Part shown: positions 1-5,121 of the stretch, piece after piece
Numbering within the stretch: position 1 is the stretch's first letter
Layout: every line of letters begins with the position of its first letter
Origin: Bacteroidetes bacterium SW_11_45_7
GTDB lineage: Bacteria; Bacteroidota; Bacteroidia; Chitinophagales; SW-11-45-7
Assembly: GCA_003022985.1 (NCBI GenBank)
Contig: PXTV01000039.1
Span: 1-5,121 of the forward strand
Length of the DNA stretch: 5,121 nt
Direction: 5' to 3'
Made by a program: the position numbers and the translations under genes
Notes under the pieces: model-generated
Seen by the model: only the letters and a program-made list of their open reading frames with translations
The model's database searches: none
What the model was told of the DNA's origin: nothing

Positions 1-885
1 ATCATCTCCTGCAACCGGAATGACCAAAAAAAGCAAAACGAACCTCCTCACCTCCGGCCCCGGATGACAAAGGATGAGTACCTTGCCAGGGTGAAAGCTG
101 TGCAGCAGCATATCCGGCAGGGCGATGTGTACGAGCTCAACCTTTGCCAGGAATTTTATGCCGATGGCCGGGAGCTGACAAGCCCCATCTCTACCTTCAG
201 TGCTCTCAATGCAAAAGCCGAAGCCCCGTTCTCGGCCTATGTACAAAGAGACGGCCGTTATCTGTTGTGTTCAAGCCCGGAGCGATTTCTCGCCAAACGC
301 GGCCAAAAACTGGTCTCGCAGCCCATCAAGGGCACGGCCGGGCGCGACAAGAGCGATAGCGAAGACGAGCAATTGAAACAAGCGCTGAGAGCGAGCACAA
401 AAGAGCAGGCCGAGAACGTGATGATCGTGGACCTGGTCCGTAATGATCTTGCGGTCAATGCGGTGACCGGCTCCGTTGAGGTGCCCGAACTGTTCGGTAT
501 TTACTCGTTCAAGCACGTACATCAAATGATCTCCACCGTCACGGCACAACTCAAAGAAGGGCAATCGTTTACCAGGGCAATAGCTGATGCTTTTCCCATG
601 GGCTCCATGACAGGGACACCCAAAGTCAGTGCCATGGAGCTGATCGAGTACTACGAAACCACCAAGCGCGGTTTGTTTTCGGGTTCTGTGGGTTACATCT
701 CACCGGAAGGGGATTTCGATTTTAACGTGGTGATCAGAAGCATTCTCTACAACGAGCTACGCCCCTACCTGTCGATTCAGGTGGGAGGCGCCATCACCAT
801 CGACTCAGAGCCGGAAGCGGAGTACCGGGAGTGCCTGGTGAAGGCGCAAGGGATGATGGATGTGCTGGGCGGGCGTGTTCATTAG
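1..885 (+). CDS. pabB: Aminodeoxychorismate synthase component I (PabB), 5' end outside window
   Basis: This is the C-terminal catalytic part of a chorismate-binding enzyme. PabB aminates chorismate to 4-amino-4-deoxychorismate in the cytoplasm, using ammonia from a PabA glutaminase, on the way to p-aminobenzoate and folate. The frame is open from base 1, so the Met at 64 is probably internal and about 130 N-terminal residues lie upstream. Numbering from that Met, visible family motifs are GDVYELN (20-26), PIKGT (87-91), ENVMIVDLVRND (117-128), FPMGSMTGTPK (177-187) and GGAITIDSEPEAEY (241-254). The Lys at 89 (codon 328-330) is decisive: PabB has PIKGT, with the Lys acting as nucleophile, whereas anthranilate synthase TrpE has PIAGT. 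The C-terminus is intact and no frameshift is visible. No glutaminase or pabC gene follows; the next gene is convergent. A TrpE-like side activity cannot be excluded from sequence alone. Confidence 0.86.
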   Translation: MISCNRNDQKKQNEPPHLRPRMTKDEYLARVKAVQQHIRQGDVYELNLCQEFYADGRELTSPISTFSALNAKAEAPFSAYVQRDGRYLLCSSPERFLAKRGQKLVSQPIKGTAGRDKSDSEDEQLKQALRASTKEQAENVMIVDLVRNDLAVNAVTGSVEVPELFGIYSFKHVHQMISTVTAQLKEGQSFTRAIADAFPMGSMTGTPKVSAMELIEYYETTKRGLFSGSVGYISPEGDFDFNVVIRSILYNELRPYLSIQVGGAITIDSEPEAEYRECLVKAQGMMDVLGGRVH

Positions 886-955
886 ATTTTGCATTGAGGT
901 TCAGGATATGGTGGTAGATCGACAGGTATTATGCATGTCATCACTGGCACTCAGC

Positions 956-1005
956 CCTGGCACGAGCGATACGCCTGCCTGCCGGCAAGGCAGGCAGGCG
1001 CCAGG
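956..1005. repeat. Compound palindromic intergenic repeat, copy A
   Basis: The inner stem has perfect 12-bp arms, CGCCTGCCTGCC at 972-983 and its complement at 989-1000, around a 5-base loop. An outer stem pairs CCTGGC (956-961) with GCCAGG (1000-1005, sharing one base with the inner arm). Copy B at 5012-5060 has the same blocks in the same order: TGGCAC(A/G)AGCG, GCCTGCCT, AGGCAGGC, GCGCCAGGA. Copy A lacks about four bases between the last two blocks. It lies between the stop of pabB and the stop of the leftward gene at 1075, so a role as a bidirectional terminator or transcript-end hairpin is plausible. There is no adjoining T-run, so classical intrinsic termination is not shown. Confidence 0.78.
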
Positions 1006-1016
1006 AGGGGAATTTA

Positions 1017-1047
1017 CTGGATAACAAGTTTAGCCGTTATCGACCAG
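1017..1047 (-). terminator. Possible hairpin downstream of the leftward gene
   Basis: CTGGATAAC (1017-1025) pairs with GTTAT (1036-1040) and CCAG (1044-1047), giving nine base pairs with a 3-base bulge and a 10-base loop. It lies 28 bases beyond the stop codon of the leftward gene, between that stop and repeat copy A. No U-tract follows on the minus strand, so this is a possible transcript-end structure rather than a firm terminator. Confidence 0.22.
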
Positions 1048-1074
1048 AAATAAGAAGTGCTAAGTGGCCAGGTG

Positions 1075-2496
1075 TTATTTTTTAAGAGATGCGATCTTCT
1101 TGAGTAACCAATCCAGTTCCGCCACCTGTTTGGTCTCCTCAGTTTCGGACTGTAACTGATCGAGGCCTTTATTGTCACCTTTATCGAACTTGAGCAAGCG
1201 CCTGGTAAAGCGAATGAAATTGTTGAATACCGTCTTCCGCGCCTCGCCAATCACCTTGTTGCGCCTTACGTACATCCTGAAGGACTCCAAATGACTCATC
1301 AACACATCGAGTTCATCATCCTCGTAATAGATCTTGACTAAAAGCGCTTTGGCACTCAGGTTCAGGTACACATCGCTGAATTCCACATCGCGCAGGAGTT
1401 CAATGGCGCTATCGTAATTCCCTTTGGCAAAATGAATGTGGGCAAAGTTATAGGTGTACATGTTATCCCTGTACTCGTCAGGCAGTATGGAACGATAATC
1501 ATCGATAAACTGCTCTGTCCACTCGTATTCCTCCAATTTAATACCCGTTGTGACGATGTTTTTGTACGTCCATGGTGAAAGGATGCCATTGTCCGTCAAT
1601 AAATCATTGGTCAGCATGGCTTTGTACAGCTCGAACAGCTCCCTCACAAATTCAACCTGTCCCCGGTTCGTTTTCCTTATACAGTAATTCACCGCATATT
1701 GATAAATATTCCTGCTATCGAGGGCACTTAACTCATCCACTGCCATGGGCAACATATCCTTCAGCTTGAAGAATTGCGAGGTGTCATCCTGGTACAAGTA
1801 GGTATAGAGAACTTGTTGATAAAGCGTTATGACAGGAACATCCTCAAAAGGATTGTGCTCAAGATAGGCCAGGATCTCGTCCAAAAAGCGCAGCTCGTAT
1901 TGATTGGCAATGATCTTTTGCCGGTTCAGGATTTCGCAACTCAGCTTAAGTTTGTCGGCCATGTAGTAAATATCCAGCCCGTCCGCTACTTGTTGCAGGT
2001 GTTCATCATATTCGCGCTTTAAGGTGCGGGCACTGTGATGCATCTGTGACTTCTGGAGCCGCAGCTGCTGAAAGTAGTATTCCGTATCTTTCTTGTCCGT
2101 TTCCTCCAGCTCTTCTTCTAACCTTTTGATGGTTTTCGCATACCCCTTATCGAGTTTCCAATTCATATAAACATCCAAGAGATATATGCCCTGCTGAAAG
2201 GTGTCTTCTTCCAGCTTTTGGATGGTAACAAAATGCTCGAGCTGATTGAGCAACGAGGTCATGAGATAAGCTATCTTCTGCCCGTTGAACGCCTCGCGGG
2301 GAAAAAGCGCAGAAAAGACCTTTTCCTTATTGAGCTGTTTGCTGCGAAAAGAGGGAGCAAATTTTTTGACGTGTTGATAGAAACGGAGCAGGTCATCACT
2401 TTTATTGAAGTAAGTGGATTGGAGAAATTCCTCCAGATCGTTCCGCTGCTTATTTGTGAGTTGACTGAGTGTATTGATGAGCTTGCTTTCCCTCAT
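1075..2496 (-). CDS. Uncharacterised helical-repeat (TPR-like) protein, Bacteroidota type
   Basis: This is a 473-residue protein of unknown function, apparently cytoplasmic, with no signal peptide or membrane segment. It looks helical throughout and is rich in Lys, Glu, Leu, Tyr and Phe. The N-terminus (SKLINTLSQLTNKQRNDLEE, residues 4-23), followed by a STYFNK motif (27-32), resembles Bacteroidota hypothetical proteins I recall that start with a 'SKL..LL..L...E...F..F..SPYFN' pattern. Residues 118-165 are strongly charged and could form a coiled coil. A TPR-like helical pair lies around 347-370 (FAHIHFAKGNYDSAIELL), and similar helices probably fill 220-430. No catalytic motif is visible. 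The ATG at 2494-2496 is the first in-frame Met after an upstream stop (2518-2520 on the minus strand); there is no Shine-Dalgarno sequence, as is usual in this phylum. A scaffold or adaptor role is only a guess. The gene stands alone, convergent with pabB and divergent from the next gene. Confidence 0.85.
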   Translation of the reverse strand: MRESKLINTLSQLTNKQRNDLEEFLQSTYFNKSDDLLRFYQHVKKFAPSFRSKQLNKEKVFSALFPREAFNGQKIAYLMTSLLNQLEHFVTIQKLEEDTFQQGIYLLDVYMNWKLDKGYAKTIKRLEEELEETDKKDTEYYFQQLRLQKSQMHHSARTLKREYDEHLQQVADGLDIYYMADKLKLSCEILNRQKIIANQYELRFLDEILAYLEHNPFEDVPVITLYQQVLYTYLYQDDTSQFFKLKDMLPMAVDELSALDSRNIYQYAVNYCIRKTNRGQVEFVRELFELYKAMLTNDLLTDNGILSPWTYKNIVTTGIKLEEYEWTEQFIDDYRSILPDEYRDNMYTYNFAHIHFAKGNYDSAIELLRDVEFSDVYLNLSAKALLVKIYYEDDELDVLMSHLESFRMYVRRNKVIGEARKTVFNNFIRFTRRLLKFDKGDNKGLDQLQSETEETKQVAELDWLLKKIASLKK

Positions 2497-2584
2497 AAGC
2501 TGTGGCCGTGTTAAAGATCATGTTAGTGAGCGATCCCCTGCATGTGCATCGAACTCTTCTCTGCTTATCCAACTTGTAGTCTAT

Positions 2585-2592
2585 CAAAAATA
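2585..2592 (-). promoter_or_regulatory. Candidate -7 element for the leftward helical-repeat gene
   Basis: On the minus strand this reads TATTTTTG, an exact match to the Bacteroidota TAnnTTTG element. It would start transcription about 80 bases before the ATG at 2496. No TTG is found at the expected -33 spacing, so the promoter is weakly supported. Confidence 0.35.
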
Positions 2593-2771
2593 ACACATCG
2601 TATCATCTTCAGAGATTAGTAAAGCCTCTGCATTGAAAAAAGCCCCTTTTCCGTACAAACATCCTTTTGGCACTTAAGTAAGCACAATCAAGAACTGACG
2701 CAACTTTATCCTGCTGAATATACTTTGTTGGTTTCTATCTATCCCCTTCCATCACCAACATTGGTGTTCTG

Positions 2772-2808
2772 CCCGTTAAAAAAAGCGCCACAAATGTGCT
2801 TGAACGGG
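2772..2808. repeat. Inverted repeat CCCGTT...AACGGG reaching into the rightward promoter
   Basis: CCCGTT (2772-2777) and AACGGG (2803-2808) are perfect 6-bp arms with a 25-base centre. The right arm begins directly after the TTG of the -33 element and so occupies the promoter spacer. A dimeric repressor bound to both arms would cover the -33 box. The arms are short and could be chance. Confidence 0.35.
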
Positions 2809-2830
2809 GAAGAAAGAAGGGCTATGTTTG
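2800..2830 (+). promoter_or_regulatory. Bacteroidota-type promoter for the transposase-derived gene
   Basis: TTG (2800-2802), a 20-base spacer and TATGTTTG (2823-2830) match the TTG-N(about 19-21)-TAnnTTTG consensus of Bacteroidota primary sigma factor promoters. Transcription would begin near 2836, leaving a leader of about 20 bases before the ATG at 2858. Its position also argues against translation starting at the TTG at 2828, which lies inside the -7 box. Confidence 0.6.
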
Positions 2831-2857
2831 GTAATAGAACAAAACAAAAAACCAACT

Positions 2858-3736
2858 ATGAGACGCATGACAACCACAAAAACAAAAGAAAGAGCAACCG
2901 ATCAAGCTCGATCCAGCATGATAGCTGCTGCTAACGGACCCATTGATCAAACGGTTCTTTCGGCCAATGAACAAACAATTATTTCCATTTTGGCCGGCAT
3001 GACACCTTTACCAGCCAAGGACATTTACCACGTGCTGCACGATCAGCTACCCAATCTAACCTGGCATAATTTGCGGGCGTATTTGGCGAACTGTAATGCA
3101 AATTTATTTACTACGCCCTATTCGTTCGATGACCGGCAAGATGAAGGGGTCCCCGAGACGCGTTTGCTAATGGAAATCATCGACATTTGTTGCGGCAAGG
3201 AAAGCGAGTATTTGGTTATCGCGTTTGATCAACAATCGATGATGCTTTTTGCGGAGGTGTTGCCGTCCTTGCAGGGCAACTCTGTAGAACCGTTCATTGC
3301 AGGTGTAAGGGATGACCTCCCTTATCGCATATCAGCTGTTGCGAACCGGCATGGTGACCTGTTGCTCGATGAAGAGCAGGTTGCCGCATTGTATGAGAGG
3401 GAAGAGGAGTCACCCATCGACAGGGAGTGGGTCAACAAGCTACCCATTACGCACAAGCTGCTGCGCGAGAAAGATGACGGGGCTGTGATTGCAGCCACAC
3501 CCTCCAATGATATGCCGCGTTTTACCGATCGTCTAAAATATTTTATATGGAAGTATAACTTTGGCAAATCACTAAAGGTATTAGGCGGGAATTCACCCTA
3601 TGGCGATGTGGTGCGCAAGTTGAATAAACGGCTCCATCTGGGGGAATGCATGGACTATTTCATCAAGTTGTTTAACCGGTTCCCGCATTTCGAATTCCAG
3701 GATAATCAACTCAGCGAATTCATCCGTAATCAATAA
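2858..3736 (+). CDS. IS481-like transposase-derived protein with degenerate catalytic residues
   Basis: This 292-residue protein looks like a relative of IS481-family transposases (DDE integrase fold), aligned here from memory. Residues 46-80 match the second DNA-binding region (pattern LP..D....L....P.LT...L...L.). Residues 105-158 match the first part of the catalytic core: IID109I, YLVIAFDQQS (118-127), AEVLPS, then LPYRIS (154-159). The block normally VLTDNG reads VANRHG (161-166), so the second Asp is Arg164. The block GIEHRLT...TNGQVER reads PITHKLL...DDGAVIA (196-212), so the catalytic Glu is Ile211. KYNFGKSLKVLGGNSPY (232-248) matches the C-terminal AYNFARRLKTL.G.TPYE pattern. The frame is intact, has its own promoter and shows no terminal inverted repeats, which suggests a retained DNA-binding protein rather than a mobile element. 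The target and role are unknown. ATG 2858 is preferred because the TTG at 2828 lies in the promoter; ATG 2867 is also possible. Confidence 0.72.
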   Translation: MRRMTTTKTKERATDQARSSMIAAANGPIDQTVLSANEQTIISILAGMTPLPAKDIYHVLHDQLPNLTWHNLRAYLANCNANLFTTPYSFDDRQDEGVPETRLLMEIIDICCGKESEYLVIAFDQQSMMLFAEVLPSLQGNSVEPFIAGVRDDLPYRISAVANRHGDLLLDEEQVAALYEREEESPIDREWVNKLPITHKLLREKDDGAVIAATPSNDMPRFTDRLKYFIWKYNFGKSLKVLGGNSPYGDVVRKLNKRLHLGECMDYFIKLFNRFPHFEFQDNQLSEFIRNQ

Positions 3737-3793
3737 GAGAAGAACCAAAAGATAAATACCAGAACACAAATCATATAACAAAATTTATTAACC
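3737..3793 (+). other. A-rich 57-bp leader between the two rightward genes
   Basis: The spacer is strongly A-rich and contains no TAnnTTTG element, no Shine-Dalgarno sequence and no terminator-like hairpin. This fits translation initiation by an unstructured A-rich leader and readthrough transcription from the promoter at 2800-2830. A promoter inside the preceding gene is not excluded. Confidence 0.4.
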
Positions 3794-4993
3794 ATGAGAC
3801 CACTTCAAATAGCACATATCGCTTCATTCTTCCATTGCCTGGACCGCTACCGGAAGCAGTTTCTATTAACCTGCATCTTGACAGCCCTTTGCACAAGTGC
3901 CATGAGCCAACAACCGCTCGTGTACCCGGGCGATGCCAACAAAGACGGCCGGTGCGACAATGAAGATATTCTTGCCATAGGGCTGGGCCACGGCCAAACG
4001 GGACCACAGCGTGTCAATCCTTCTATCAACTGGGTGCCGCAAATTGCAACACCCTGGCCCGTCAGTTTACCGCAAACGGGGATCAATTTTAGCCATGTGG
4101 ATTGCAATGGCGATGGCGCCATCAATGATCAGGACACCACAGCGGTGGACGAGAATTACTACGAAACGCACAGCAACTCCCAGTCAACAACCCGGGATAC
4201 CGTTAACTTGAACGGGAAAAAAGCCGACTTGCGCTTCAGTCCCACTACGAGCACTGTACAGGATGGCGATACCCTGACCATTGACATATTCTCCGAATCT
4301 CCTGGCTATCCGAACCTGCCTGACACTGTTTACGGGATGTCCTTTACGGTGGAATACGATACATCCGTAATCAAGGACAAGGCCACAACCGCCTCTGTCT
4401 ATGATTCCTGGATCGGAGACACGTCCCAAACTGTCCATACGGCCCAGATTGTGGACTCCTCCATGGCCCAAAAGAAGGGATGGTCCAATGAAGAAATTGG
4501 CCGGGCGGATTATGCCATTTCCCGCACCGATCAAAACAATACCGATGGCTCGGGCAATATTGCCACTATCTCCATTGTGATGGAAGATGACCTCCATTTG
4601 ATACCGAATTTCGACTCGCTGCTGGTCGTCCGGTTTAGCAACATTACCGTGATCACGAACGAGGAGAAGCGCATCCGTGTCAACAGCGTGAACGACACTG
4701 TCAACGTGCAGAAAAAGAAAACCGGTATTGCCGGTCGCACTGATGAGCGGGGCAATGGCTTCCGCGTGTACCCCAACCCGGCTTCGGAGCAACTCCACAT
4801 CGACATGGCTCATGATATCGAAGCGCGGCAGGTGGAGCTCTACAATCGCCAGGGCGAGCTTGTGCAGCAGCGGGCCGTTGAGCAAAGGGGTCAGCTTAGC
4901 TTAGCTGTGGATGACGTCCCCACGGGCGTGTATTTTCTGCAAATCACTTCTGACGAAGGGGTGTACAGCCGGCAGGTGATGATTGGAAGGTGA
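3794..4993 (+). CDS. Secreted dockerin/cohesin-like protein with T9SS type A sorting domain
   Basis: This 399-residue protein is exported by Sec and then probably carried across the outer membrane by the type IX system, to be surface-bound or released. It has a long N-region, a hydrophobic core (about 23-34) and a likely cleavage site AMS-QQ (36-40). Two dockerin-type calcium loops follow: D47/N49/D51/D55/D58 in GDANKDGRCDNED, and D103/N105/D107/N111/D114 in DCNGDGAINDQD. They are split by about 45 residues containing W80 and W88, as in Bacteroidota surface proteins I recall with 'PGD.N.DG...D.L.IGL..G.TGP.R'. Residues 144-305 look like a cohesin-like beta-sandwich (DGDTLTIDIF; VYGMSFTVEYDTSVI; YDSWIG; YAISRTDQNN; GNIATISIVMEDD). 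The end, 323-399, is a T9SS type A domain (FRVYPNPASEQLHID; VELYNRQGELV; VPTGVYFLQI). No enzyme domain is seen, so it is probably structural or adhesive. The ATG 57 bases after the previous stop is the only suitable start. Confidence 0.87.
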   Translation: MRPLQIAHIASFFHCLDRYRKQFLLTCILTALCTSAMSQQPLVYPGDANKDGRCDNEDILAIGLGHGQTGPQRVNPSINWVPQIATPWPVSLPQTGINFSHVDCNGDGAINDQDTTAVDENYYETHSNSQSTTRDTVNLNGKKADLRFSPTTSTVQDGDTLTIDIFSESPGYPNLPDTVYGMSFTVEYDTSVIKDKATTASVYDSWIGDTSQTVHTAQIVDSSMAQKKGWSNEEIGRADYAISRTDQNNTDGSGNIATISIVMEDDLHLIPNFDSLLVVRFSNITVITNEEKRIRVNSVNDTVNVQKKKTGIAGRTDERGNGFRVYPNPASEQLHIDMAHDIEARQVELYNRQGELVQQRAVEQRGQLSLAVDDVPTGVYFLQITSDEGVYSRQVMIGR

Positions 4994-5011
4994 GAGCTTG
5001 TTTGTGGTCTA

Positions 5012-5060
5012 CTTGGCACAAGCGGGATGCCTGCCTACCGTCAGGCAGGCTTGCGCCAGG
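5012..5060. repeat. Compound palindromic intergenic repeat, copy B
   Basis: The inner stem pairs GCCTGCCT (5029-5036) with AGGCAGGC (5043-5050) around a 6-base loop. An outer stem pairs TGGCACAAG (5014-5022) with CTTGCGCCA (5050-5058) with one A/G-type mismatch and extends outward to C5012/G5060. It shares blocks, order and orientation with copy A at 956-1005. It lies between the stop of the T9SS-sorted protein and the stop of a leftward gene, again a convergent junction. Confidence 0.78.
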
Positions 5061-5069
5061 AATGTTGTG

Positions 5070-5121
5070 TTACTCCGCAATCAGCAAATAGTAGTTCTTT
5101 TTGCCCTTCTGGGCCAGGAGG
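5070..5121 (-). CDS. tyrS: C-terminal end of a leftward gene, probably tyrosyl-tRNA synthetase
   Basis: On the minus strand a frame open to the window edge encodes LLAQKGKKNYYLLIAE and ends at a TAA (5070-5072). Only these 16 residues are visible. The ending resembles the C-terminus of the S4-like RNA-binding domain of bacterial TyrRS, such as the RRGKKKYYLIRYA end of the Geobacillus enzyme as I recall it. TyrRS charges tRNA-Tyr with tyrosine in the cytoplasm. With about 4% of the usual length of some 420 residues in view, another S4-domain protein remains possible. That this is coding at all is supported by the clean family-like ending and by its stop lying just beyond repeat copy B, mirroring the other convergent junction. 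Confidence 0.5.
   Translation of the reverse strand, partial: LLAQKGKKNYYLLIAE

Larger units (their letters stand above)
2497..2857. other. 361-bp divergent intergenic region
   Basis: The region separates two divergent genes and is richer in A and T than its flanks. It holds a strong Bacteroidota-type promoter facing right, a weaker -7 element facing left, an inverted repeat that reaches into the rightward promoter, and a short dyad CACCAA-CA-TTGGTG at 2753-2766 that could be an operator half-site pair. I see no tRNA, riboswitch or convincing small gene. The open frame over 2725-2934 has no family features and crosses the promoter and the true start of the next gene. Confidence 0.6.

Noticed and set aside
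64..66. ATG at 64 as the true start of pabB
   Set aside because: The frame stays open to base 1, and a product of 273 residues would be far shorter than usual PabB proteins and would lack the N-terminal part of the fold.
944..963. CTGGCAC repeated 13 bases apart (944-950 and 957-963)
   Set aside because: The second unit belongs to repeat copy A. A single 7-bp direct repeat beside it can arise by chance and has no counterpart at copy B.
2218..2514. 98-residue plus-strand frame opposite the helical-repeat gene
   Set aside because: It is antisense to the conserved-looking N-terminus of the 473-residue protein and has no features of its own.
2634..2652. A-run and T-run around GCCCC (terminator-like)
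   Set aside because: Only about five weak A/T pairs would form, in a divergent region where no transcript is expected to end.
2700..2727. TACTTTG at 2721-2727 as a rightward promoter
   Set aside because: It is one base short of TAnnTTTG and has no TTG at the right distance. The site at 2800-2830 is a much better match.
2828..2857. TTG start giving a 302-residue version of the transposase-derived protein
   Set aside because: The TTG is part of the -7 element TATGTTTG, so it would lie upstream of the transcription start. The ATG at 2858 fits the promoter.
2725..2934. 69-residue plus-strand frame upstream of the transposase-derived gene
   Set aside because: It crosses the promoter elements at 2800-2830 and overlaps the better-supported gene in another frame. 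Its product is Lys/Asn/Ser-rich low-complexity at the end and has no recognisable features.
4184..4885. 233-residue open frame on the minus strand
   Set aside because: It lies wholly inside the dockerin/cohesin-like gene, whose plus-strand frame has a signal peptide, calcium loops and a sorting domain. The antisense product shows no family pattern.

Overview
The window looks like a chromosomal segment of a Bacteroidota bacterium, probably from the Saprospiria/Chitinophagia side of the phylum. Three things point there: a secreted protein with a C-terminal type IX secretion (T9SS) sorting domain and Bacteroidota-style dockerin repeats; promoters of the TTG / TAnnTTTG type; and A-rich leaders without Shine-Dalgarno sequences in front of the starts. 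The lineage below phylum is an inference from protein style, not a measured placement.

Layout. Positions 1-885 (+) hold the C-terminal two thirds of a chorismate-utilising enzyme. Its PIKGT motif marks it as PabB, aminodeoxychorismate synthase component I of folate synthesis. Positions 1075-2496 (-) encode a 473-residue all-helical protein of an uncharacterised family. A 361-bp divergent intergenic region (2497-2857) carries a good promoter for the rightward genes and a weaker candidate for the leftward one. Positions 2858-3736 (+) encode a 292-residue protein that reads as a derivative of an IS481-type (DDE integrase-fold) transposase in which two of three catalytic residues are gone. After a 57-bp gap, 3794-4993 (+) encodes a secreted protein with a signal peptide, two split dockerin-type calcium loops, a cohesin-like domain and a T9SS type A sorting domain. 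At the right edge, 5070-5121 (-) is the extreme C-terminus of another gene, most likely tyrS (tyrosyl-tRNA synthetase).

Two copies of one compound palindromic repeat (956-1005 and 5012-5060) lie in the two convergent gene junctions of the window, in the same orientation. They are probably a dispersed intergenic element that also works as a two-way transcription stop.

The genes do not form one obvious pathway: pabB and tyrS are housekeeping. The most interesting part is the middle: an intact but apparently catalytically dead transposase relative, with its own promoter and an inverted repeat reaching into that promoter, possibly cotranscribed with a cell-surface cohesin/dockerin protein. Family assignments were made by reading the sequence and recalling family patterns; no database search was run.
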